A stretch of 20,074 bases of DNA, taken from assembly GCA_017466495.1 (NCBI GenBank), contig JAFTUB010000172.1, positions 1-20,074 of the forward strand. Direction: 5' to 3'. The DNA is from Clostridia bacterium (GTDB taxonomy: Bacteria > Bacillota > Clostridia > Oscillospirales > CAG-272). The notes under the pieces were generated by a model. It was not told where the DNA came from and did not search any database. It worked only from the letters and a program-made list of their open reading frames with translations. The first letter of the stretch is position 1. Every line of letters starts with the position of its first letter. A program made the position numbers and the translations under genes. Below, one piece after another: positions 14,347 through 20,074 of the stretch.

Positions 14347-14685
14347 ATGTTCAATTTCTTCAAAAAGCGCATCAAACCCAAAAATGAAAACAGCCGCCGA
14401 TTCAAAGAGGATATGGCCGCGCATCTGGCGGGGCGGCACATCAAATACTGTACAGAGCGCAAGGACAATGTGGACGAGATCATTGGCCGCGATGGCTGTC
14501 TGAGTCTGCGGGACGGGGAGTTCATCGTCTTCTCCTCGGGGGACATCGTTCTGCGCACCAGGGTGGAAGAAATGCGGGCCTCCGAGCTGCTCTCCCTTGA
14601 GGGCGCCATCATCACTGCTCCCGACTACGAGCATGGCGGCGAGGAACGCACCATCATTGCGTACTATACCTACTATCGAAAATAA
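14347..14685 (+). CDS. Uncharacterised 112-residue protein
   Basis: Not recognised. It is a small soluble protein with a basic N terminus (MFNFFKKRIKPK) and a strand-rich middle and C terminus ending in TYYRK. There is no membrane segment or known motif; two cysteines (C35, C51) are isolated. The start at 14347 is chosen over an in-frame ATG at 14308 because CGGAGG lies about six bases ahead. It is divergent from the exporter operon and ends in a very strong terminator, so it is a genuine single-gene unit. The base composition and codon use look like the neighbours. No function is proposed. Confidence 0.7.
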   Translation: MFNFFKKRIKPKNENSRRFKEDMAAHLAGRHIKYCTERKDNVDEIIGRDGCLSLRDGEFIVFSSGDIVLRTRVEEMRASELLSLEGAIITAPDYEHGGEERTIIAYYTYYRK

Positions 14686-14695
14686 GCACAACGAT

Positions 14696-14738
14696 CAGCG
14701 GTTCTGCGGCCGACTTCGGCCGCAGAACCGCTGTTTTT
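14696..14738 (+). terminator. Strong rho-independent terminator
   Basis: Perfect 17-bp GC-rich stem (14696-14712 with 14717-14733), loop ACTT, followed by TTTTT (14734-14738). It starts ten bases after the stop of the 112-residue gene. Confidence 0.95.
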
Positions 14739-14799
14739 GTTCGGTCTGTTACCCCATCCGTCAATCAACCGGGAGTTGAACGCATCAAAATCACCTCCA

Positions 14800-14828
14800 T
14801 TGCAGAGGGATGAAAGATATGCTATAAT
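14800..14828 (+). promoter_or_regulatory. SigA-type promoter of the XRE regulator
   Basis: TTGCAG (14800-14805), a 17-base spacer and a perfect TATAAT (14823-14828). A small inverted repeat, TCAAC/GTTGA (14765-14779), lies about 20 bases upstream of the -35 and could be a regulatory site. Confidence 0.78.
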
Positions 14829-14880
14829 GGATACAGTGAAAGCCGCTTTCTCAAATCTCACCCCCAAAAGGAGAATATGT

Positions 14881-15729
14881 ATGGAGATTCAAACTGTCGG
14901 AAGACAAATTGCAGCACTCCGAAAGGAAAAAGGTGCCAAGCAGGAAGAGCTGGCCCGTTATGTAGGGGTCAGTACCCAGGCCGTCTCCAAGTGGGAGAAC
15001 GGCGGCCTCCCCGACACCGAGCTGCTGCCCCGGATCGCCGATTATTTCGGTGTATCCATCGACACGCTGTTCAAGCGAGAAAGCCCCGACAACGGAAATC
15101 TGCAGGCCGCGCTGATCAAGCGCATCCAAGAAACGCCGCGTCAGGAGAAATTCCGTCGTGTCTTCAATTTCTGTTGGGACATGGAGCGTGCCATGATGCC
15201 CCACGGACATTTTATTGATACCGGCAGCATTGAGGATTACGAAAAGGAGATCGGGAACCTCGGTGCAAACCACTACTCTGCCATGCTGCAGAATGAGGGC
15301 TTCACCCACATGAGCATCGGCAGCCGCCTGCAGTATTTTCTCATTGTCCCCGAACCGAAGGACACCGATACAGCATTATTTCACGGAATCGACTACCCTT
15401 CCCTTTTCAGTGCTCTCTCGGACAAAGCCGTATTCGATGCCTGCGTTCTGCTCCACAGCCGCGATCACAAAAAGGCCTTTACCCCCGATCTGCTGGTCCA
15501 AAAGCTGGGCATAGACCGAGAAAAGGCCACTGAGATCCTTGCCCTTCTCACCAAATACCATATGCTCCACACCTCACAAATCGAGATCAACGACGAATTG
15601 CAGACGGTATACAACTTCAACCCTACCCCGGCCTTCTTCGCTCTTCTGATCTTCGCTCGGGAAATCATCGACCGGCCGAATACCTTTTCCTATTTCTGCA
15701 GCAATCGAAGCAAACCGTACTTCAACTGA
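14881..15729 (+). CDS. XRE-family helix-turn-helix transcriptional regulator with C-terminal winged-helix-like region
   Basis: 282 residues. Residues 6-64 are a typical XRE/Cro DNA-binding domain: GRQIAALRKEKGAKQEELA, then the recognition part VSTQAVSKWENG and DYFGVSIDTLF. The rest is not a named domain I can identify. A segment near the C terminus (LLVQKLGIDREKATEILALLTKYHML) looks like a second helix-turn-helix with a wing, so the protein may be a two-DNA-contact or sensor regulator. The start is preferred over upstream in-frame ATGs because AAAGGAG lies seven bases ahead and a promoter lies just upstream. It forms its own transcription unit with a terminator at 15746. Its targets are unknown. 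Confidence 0.85.
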   Translation: MEIQTVGRQIAALRKEKGAKQEELARYVGVSTQAVSKWENGGLPDTELLPRIADYFGVSIDTLFKRESPDNGNLQAALIKRIQETPRQEKFRRVFNFCWDMERAMMPHGHFIDTGSIEDYEKEIGNLGANHYSAMLQNEGFTHMSIGSRLQYFLIVPEPKDTDTALFHGIDYPSLFSALSDKAVFDACVLLHSRDHKKAFTPDLLVQKLGIDREKATEILALLTKYHMLHTSQIEINDELQTVYNFNPTPAFFALLIFAREIIDRPNTFSYFCSNRSKPYFN

Positions 15730-15745
15730 AAATTTATATGCAAAT

Positions 15746-15777
15746 AAGGCTGCCGCAATTTGCGGCAGCCTTCTCTT
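15746..15777. terminator. Bidirectional rho-independent terminator
   Basis: AAGGCTGCCGCA (15746-15757) pairs with TGCGGCAGCCTT (15761-15772) around a three-base loop, followed by TCTCTTTTT. It lies between the converging ends of the XRE gene and the EF-G paralogue. Confidence 0.9.
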
Positions 15778-15784
15778 TTTGAAA

Positions 15785-17866
15785 TTATTCCTCGTCCTTG
15801 GCAGCCTCGGCAATGATCTTCTGTGCCACGGTGGAGGGAACCTCCTCGTAGCGCACGAAATCATAGGTGAAGCTTCCGCGGCCCTGGGTGGAAGCGCGGA
15901 GAGCGATGGTGTAGTCCATCATCTCAGCCTTCGGCACCTCGGCCTCGACCACGGTGTAGCCCTTCTTCTCGGCGGGGTTCATCCCCATAACGCGGCCGCG
16001 GCGCTTGTTCAGGTCGCCCATGACATCGCCCACCATAGCCTCGGGAACAGTGACAAACAGTGCGCCAACCGGCTCAAGGATGACCGGCTTAGCCTGCTTC
16101 AGGCACTCCTTGTAGGCCAGGGATGCAGCCATCTTGAAGGACATCTCGGAGGAGTCAACGTCGTGGTAAGAGCCATCATACAGGTCAGCGGCAAGGCGAA
16201 CAACAGGATAACCTGCAACGCCCTTCTGCATTGCCTCAAGCAGGCCCTTCTCAACTGCGGGATGGAAGTTCTTCGGAACGGATCCGCCGACGGTGGATTC
16301 GGTAAAGGTCAGGCCTTCAGCCTCACCGGGCTTGAACGTGATCTTCACATGGCCGTACTGACCGTGTCCGCCCGACTGCTTCTTATGCTTACCTTCGACC
16401 TGAACGGTCTTGGTGATGGTCTCGCGGTAGGGGATCTTCGGGGTAGCCAGCTTAACCGAGACGTTGGAACGGCTCTTCAGCTTGGCAACCGTTACATCCA
16501 GATGCATATCGCCCATGCCGGACAGCACCAGCTGCTTGGTCTCGGCGTCATTCTCAAACTTCAGGGTGAGATCTTCCTCAAGCAGACGTGCGATACCGCC
16601 CGAGATCTTGTCCTCGTCGCCCTTTGCGGCAGGCATAACAGCCATGCTCATGTAGGGCTGAGGATACTTGATGGGTGCATAGCGAACCACGCCGCCTGCA
16701 GTCAGAGTATCATTGGTGTTGGTGTTGGCCAACTTAGCGACCATACCGATATCGCCGCAGTTGAGCTGATCAACCTCGATCTGCTTCTTACCCTTCATCA
16801 CGTAGATGTGGGAAAGCTTCTCGGACTGACCGGTGGTCATGTTCTTGAGAATGGTGTCGCGCTTCAGCTCGCCGGCCATGACCTTGAAGAAGGACATCTT
16901 ACCCACAAACGGGTCAGCGATGGTCTTGAAGACGAAGATGGAAGGAACGCCATCGGTCTCGATGGGCAGCTCTTCGATCTTATCGCCAACCACGATCTTC
17001 TCGCTTCCCTTTGCGGTGTGGCGGGGGAAGGACTCGTCGATGATGTCCAGCAGGTTGCCGACGCCCCACAGACGGGTAGCGGCACCGCAGATGACGGGAA
17101 CGATTGCACCGTGGAGGATACCCTCATGGATAGCCAGCACGGCCTCTTCACGGGTGATCTCCTCACCGCCGAAGAACTTCTCCATCAGGGACTCATCGGT
17201 GGAAGCGATTGCCTCGTAGAGTACCTCGCGGTACTTCTCAGCCTCAGCAACGAATGCAGCGGGGATTGCAGCCTCGCCGTAGCCGCCCTTGGAGTTATAG
17301 GTATAGCTCTTCATGTCGATCAGATCCAGGAATGCGGTAACGGTGTCGCCGTCGATCATCGGGATAACGATGGGACAAACCGACACGCCGAAACGCTCGT
17401 GCAGCTGATCAAATACGCGGCGGAAGCGAGCCTCGCCGTCGTCAAACTTATTGATAAAGAACGCCTTCGGGATACCTGCCTCAGTGGCATAGTCCCAAGC
17501 CAGCTCGGTACCGACCTCGATACCCGACTTGCCGTCGATGACGATAACGGCACTGTCGGCCACACGCAGACCCTGTGCAACCTCACCTGCGAAATCCAGG
17601 TAACCGGGGGTGTCGATCACATTGATCTTGACATCCTTCCAGTTAATGGGTGCAATGGCAGTCTGCAGCGAAAAACCACGCTTGATCTCTTCGCTATCGT
17701 AGTCGCACACCGTGTTGCCATCCGGGGTCTTTCCGAGACGATCTGTGCCGTCGCTGATGTAGAGCATAGCCTCAGCCAGCGAAGTCTTACCGCTGCCGCC
17801 GTGACCAAGAAGCGCGACATTACGAATCTTTTTGGTTTCCTGTTTTCCCATGATGTGCGTACCCAT
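15785..17866 (-). CDS. Elongation factor G family GTPase (FusA2-type paralogue)
   Basis: 693 residues, full EF-G length, with the GTPase domain followed by domains II-V. G motifs are P-loop GHGGSGKT (21-28), where canonical EF-G has GHIDAGKT; RGFSLQT (63-69), where EF-G has RGITI; DTPGY (85-89); and NKFDDG (139-144), where EF-G has NKMD. Domain IV keeps the conserved tip loop GSYHDVDSSEM, so ribosome contact in the style of EF-G is likely. The altered motifs mark the EF-G2/FusA2 group. Some studied members bind the ribosome and GTP but are not the main translocase. It is not in a str operon (no rpsL, rpsG or tuf), which supports a paralogue. The start is uncertain: the ATG at 17866 has only a GGGGGAA sequence ahead, and the ATG at 17851 has no binding site. 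Confidence 0.88.
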   Translation of the reverse strand: MGTHIMGKQETKKIRNVALLGHGGSGKTSLAEAMLYISDGTDRLGKTPDGNTVCDYDSEEIKRGFSLQTAIAPINWKDVKINVIDTPGYLDFAGEVAQGLRVADSAVIVIDGKSGIEVGTELAWDYATEAGIPKAFFINKFDDGEARFRRVFDQLHERFGVSVCPIVIPMIDGDTVTAFLDLIDMKSYTYNSKGGYGEAAIPAAFVAEAEKYREVLYEAIASTDESLMEKFFGGEEITREEAVLAIHEGILHGAIVPVICGAATRLWGVGNLLDIIDESFPRHTAKGSEKIVVGDKIEELPIETDGVPSIFVFKTIADPFVGKMSFFKVMAGELKRDTILKNMTTGQSEKLSHIYVMKGKKQIEVDQLNCGDIGMVAKLANTNTNDTLTAGGVVRYAPIKYPQPYMSMAVMPAAKGDEDKISGGIARLLEEDLTLKFENDAETKQLVLSGMGDMHLDVTVAKLKSRSNVSVKLATPKIPYRETITKTVQVEGKHKKQSGGHGQYGHVKITFKPGEAEGLTFTESTVGGSVPKNFHPAVEKGLLEAMQKGVAGYPVVRLAADLYDGSYHDVDSSEMSFKMAASLAYKECLKQAKPVILEPVGALFVTVPEAMVGDVMGDLNKRRGRVMGMNPAEKKGYTVVEAEVPKAEMMDYTIALRASTQGRGSFTYDFVRYEEVPSTVAQKIIAEAAKDEE

Positions 17867-17973
17867 TCTGCAGAGTATTCCCCCACAGAATATCCTTTCC
17901 TGTAGAATAAATATGATAAATGTTGATAGCGTTTATTTTGTTCTGTACAAAATCACGATACCATTTCTTATTT

Positions 17974-18002
17974 ATTATACCGCAATTCCATACAAATTGC
18001 AA
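17974..18002 (-). promoter_or_regulatory. SigA-type promoter of the EF-G paralogue
   Basis: On the minus strand, TTGCAA (17997-18002), a 17-base spacer and a perfect TATAAT (17974-17979). The AT-rich leader is about 100 bases and contains AGGAAAGGAT, too far from either possible start codon to be a normal ribosome binding site. Confidence 0.8.
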
Positions 18003-18181
18003 GGGTTCTTTACGACTTTTTCTCTGTCAAATCAGAGAAATCGCCCCCTTCTTTTTGTGCACTTCTACCAAAATCGTGCAGATTCAGGCAGTATCGCACC
18101 GGGGTGCAAACTGAATTTTTCCCGAATAATCTGTCCCGGCACGCGAAAAGAGACCTGCCGAACAGTTCGGTAAAGAAACAA
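18003..18181. other. Non-coding spacer between divergent promoters, with three hairpins
   Basis: Part of a 414-base gene-free stretch (17867-18280). No credible protein gene is seen. It holds TTTCTCTG/CAGAGAAA (18019-18040); a two-tier hairpin of ATTCAG/CTGAAT enclosing GCAC/GTGC (18082-18116) followed by T residues; and the palindrome CCGAACAGTTCGG (18158-18170), which ends 11 bases before the -35 of the HAD promoter. The second could be a terminator of a small plus-strand RNA and the third an operator. Neither is established. Confidence 0.4.
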
Positions 18182-18210
18182 TTGAAAACTTTCTGATATC
18201 ATGGTATAAT
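18182..18210 (+). promoter_or_regulatory. SigA-type promoter of the HAD-azlCD operon
   Basis: TTGAAA (18182-18187), a 17-base spacer and a perfect TATAAT (18205-18210) with a TGG extension. It is the best promoter match in the window, 70 bases ahead of the HAD start. Confidence 0.85.
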
Positions 18211-18280
18211 ATGGCATATACCGCCCCATGTTTGGTCTATCCGGGCCTTTGGGGAGCGAACAAAAGGGAGACCGAAGCCG

Positions 18281-19012
18281 ATGTCACACATTAAGATGGT
18301 CCTGTTTGATCTGGACGGAACTCTGCTTCCCATGGATCAGGATATATTTGTCAAAGCCTACTTCAAGGGGATTGCCGCGAAGCTTGCTCCCCACGGCTAT
18401 GTGCCCGAAGAACTCATCGCCGCAATTTGGGCGGGTACGAACAAAATGATCCAAAACGATGGCAGTCGTTCTAACGAGAAGGCATTTTGGGCCCACTTCG
18501 CTTCCCTGTACGGGGCAAGGGCCGCCCGTGATCTGCCGCTGTTTGATGCATTCTACCGGGAAAATTTCGATGCAGTCCAAGCGGTGTGCGGATACACGCC
18601 CTGTGCCGGCGAGGCTGTGGCCCGGTTCAAATCCATGGGATTTCGAGTGGCACTCGCCACCAACCCCATCTTCCCTGCTATCGCCACGGAAAAGCGCATC
18701 CGCTGGGCAGGGCTTACACCGGAGGATTTTGAGCTTTACACCACATATGAAAATGCAAGCTATTGCAAGCCCAACCTCGACTATTACCGCGAAATTCTGC
18801 AAAAGCTGGACATGGCGCCGGAGGAGTGCCTGATGGTAGGCAACGACGTAGGGGATGATATGGTGGCGCGGAAGCTGGGGATGGAGGTATTCCTGCTTAC
18901 CGACTGCCTGATCAACAAAATCGGAGAGGATATCTCCGCCTATCCCAACGGTGGCTTCCCCGAGTTGCTCGAATATGCGGCCAAGCTGCAAACCCGGGAA
19001 GATGAAAAATAA
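18281..19012 (+). CDS. HAD-superfamily phosphatase
   Basis: 243 residues of the haloacid dehalogenase superfamily, a Mg-dependent phosphohydrolase using a phospho-aspartate intermediate. All four motifs are present: DLDGTL with nucleophile D10 and acid/base D12; T127 in LATNP; K163 in YCKPNLDYY; and GNDVGDDM with D189 and D193. The helical cap between residues 15 and 110 marks subfamily I, the group containing phosphoglycolate phosphatase-like enzymes. The small-molecule substrate cannot be read from this. AAGGGAG lies ten bases before the ATG. The azlC gene starts 28 bases after the stop, so the phosphatase leads an operon with an amino-acid exporter; a functional link is possible but not shown. 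Confidence 0.9.
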   Translation: MSHIKMVLFDLDGTLLPMDQDIFVKAYFKGIAAKLAPHGYVPEELIAAIWAGTNKMIQNDGSRSNEKAFWAHFASLYGARAARDLPLFDAFYRENFDAVQAVCGYTPCAGEAVARFKSMGFRVALATNPIFPAIATEKRIRWAGLTPEDFELYTTYENASYCKPNLDYYREILQKLDMAPEECLMVGNDVGDDMVARKLGMEVFLLTDCLINKIGEDISAYPNGGFPELLEYAAKLQTREDEK

Positions 19013-19040
19013 GCCATTAGATCCCGAGAAAGGATTGGCC

Positions 19041-19724
19041 ATGAAACAAACGCTGAAAAAGGCATTCATCGCCACAATTCCGGTGCTCACCGGGTACCTT
19101 GTGCTGGGCTTCGGTTTTGGGATCATCCTGAAGTCGGCGGGATACGGCATCCTGCTTGCCTTTGCCATGAGCCTGCTGATTTACGCCGGCTCCATGCAGT
19201 ATGTTGCCGTAGGCCTGCTGACGGGCGGTGCTTCACTGGTCACCGCGGCGATCACTACCCTGATGGTCAACGCAAGGCATCTCTTTTACGGCATCTCCAT
19301 GCTATCAAAATATCAGGGAACGGGCAAGCGCAAGCCCTATCTGATCTTCGCTCTGACCGATGAGACCTATTCTCTGGTTTGCGGCGACAATGCGAACATT
19401 CCGCCGGAGCAGCACAGCAACTACTGCCTCTTTGTTTCCCTGCTGAATCACCTCTATTGGGTCACCGGTTCGGTGGCGGGAGCGGTCGCAGGGACGCTGC
19501 TCAAATTCAACAGCGAGGGGATCGATTTCGCCCTCACAGCGCTCTTCCTCACCATATTCCTTGAGCAGTGGATGACCGCAAAGAAACATCTCCCCGCCAT
19601 CATCGGCGTATCTGCATCGGTGCTCTGTCGGCTTCTCTTCGGAAGCGAGAAATTTCTTATTCCCACCATGCTGATCATTGCGCTGTCACTCTGTCTGTAT
19701 CGGGAGAATGAGAGCCATGTATAA
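19041..19724 (+). CDS. azlC: AzlC family branched-chain amino-acid exporter, large subunit
   Basis: 227-residue membrane protein with several hydrophobic segments. GYLVLGFGFGIIL near the N terminus, then YAGSMQY and VNARHLFYGISM, are clear AzlC/YgaZ signatures. With AzlD it forms an inner-membrane exporter for branched-chain amino acids and analogues. The ATG at 19041 has AGAAAGGA ahead; an in-frame ATG at 18951 lies inside the HAD gene and is not used. The end overlaps the start of azlD by 8 bases, the normal arrangement for this two-subunit exporter. Confidence 0.93.
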   Translation: MKQTLKKAFIATIPVLTGYLVLGFGFGIILKSAGYGILLAFAMSLLIYAGSMQYVAVGLLTGGASLVTAAITTLMVNARHLFYGISMLSKYQGTGKRKPYLIFALTDETYSLVCGDNANIPPEQHSNYCLFVSLLNHLYWVTGSVAGAVAGTLLKFNSEGIDFALTALFLTIFLEQWMTAKKHLPAIIGVSASVLCRLLFGSEKFLIPTMLIIALSLCLYRENESHV

Positions 19725-20043
19725 CGTACACACCTGGAGCATGGTTGCTGTGATCGCGCTGGTAACGGCAGCCCTTCGCTTCCTGCCCTTCATCGTCTTC
19801 AACGGCACAAGACAAACACCGAAAATCATTCAAAAATTGGGCCGGATTCTGCCCTACGCCATTATGGGGATGCTTGTGGTCTACTGTCTGAAGGGGATCA
19901 GCTTTTCTTCCCTTTCCGGGTTTCTGCCAACGCTGATCGCCTGCGCTGTGGTCACCGTGCTTTATGTATGGAAGCGCAACACCTTGGTCAGCATCATCTG
20001 CGGAACGGTTTGCCACATGGTGCTGGTACAGCTGGTGTTTTGA
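19717..20043 (+). CDS. azlD: AzlD family branched-chain amino-acid exporter, small subunit
   Basis: 108-residue membrane protein with about four hydrophobic segments. The segments TAALRFLPFIVF and LPYAIMGMLVVYCL are typical of the AzlD/YgaH small subunit, which works only with AzlC. The start at 19717 overlaps the azlC stop (19722-19724); an ATG three codons earlier is a possible alternative, and a GGGAGAATGAGAG stretch supplies the binding site. The last 31 bases of the window hold no gene; AGAGGGA near the end could be the binding site of a following gene, but this is a guess. Confidence 0.92.
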   Translation: MYNVHTWSMVAVIALVTAALRFLPFIVFNGTRQTPKIIQKLGRILPYAIMGMLVVYCLKGISFSSLSGFLPTLIACAVVTVLYVWKRNTLVSIICGTVCHMVLVQLVF

Positions 20044-20074
20044 AGTTATCCAAACAAATTGAAAAGAGGGACAA

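Noticed and set aside
15779..17905. A 708-residue open frame on the plus strand
   Set aside because: Antisense shadow of the EF-G paralogue produced by its codon bias; it contains no known domain.
18158..18170. LexA/SOS box at CCGAACAGTTCGG
   Set aside because: The Bacillota LexA site is CGAAC-N4-GTTCG; here the arms are separated by one base only.

Overview
The window looks like chromosomal DNA of a Gram-positive anaerobe of the Bacillota, most likely class Clostridia (Oscillospirales/Ruminococcaceae-like). The reasons are the moderately GC-rich coding DNA with AT-rich spacers, strong AGGAGG-type ribosome binding sites, clean TTGNNN-17-TATAAT promoters, short intergenic gaps with rho-independent terminators, and the gene families present. 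The taxonomic placement is inference. I see no rRNA, tRNA, CRISPR array, insertion sequence or phage gene. Nineteen coding regions are supported.

Layout. (1) 1-2036 (+): the 3' part of an aspartate/glutamate racemase, translationally coupled to a MurE-type Mur ligase whose substrate motif is neither of the two textbook types. (2) 2083-4432 (-): an Mrp/NBP35 Fe-S carrier ATPase and, upstream of it, a Wzx/MOP-type flippase, each with its own promoter. (3) 4530-7135 (+): a short-chain dehydrogenase coupled to a four-cysteine flavodoxin-fold protein, then a DEDDh exonuclease with a zinc-binding cluster and an arginine-rich tail. (4) 7136-8788 (-): an ECF sigma factor overlapping a single-pass membrane protein that is probably its anti-sigma factor. 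(5) 8806-14093 (-): an ABC exporter operon. Two exporters, each with an N-terminal soluble domain and a zinc ribbon ahead of the membrane domain, flank a DUF1854-type protein. The promoter-proximal exporter is split into a membrane part and an ATPase part by what looks like a one-base deletion. (6) 14148-15777 (+): an unrecognised 112-residue protein and an XRE-type regulator. (7) 15785-18002 (-): an EF-G paralogue with altered G motifs. (8) 18182-20043 (+): a HAD phosphatase with an AzlC/AzlD branched-chain amino-acid exporter.

How the genes work together. The ABC/DUF1854 operon is the most interesting unit. All its proteins are small-domain/exporter combinations of one kind, both ATPase sites look intact, and the operon is bounded by a leader with a perfect inverted repeat and by a strong terminator. 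Its substrate cannot be read from the sequence. The racemase/MurE pair suggests a D-amino-acid-related step in peptidoglycan or a peptidoglycan-like conjugate. The flippase could serve envelope polymer export but is not in the same transcript. The sigma/anti-sigma pair next to the exporter operon could sense envelope stress, but no shared promoter motif was established.
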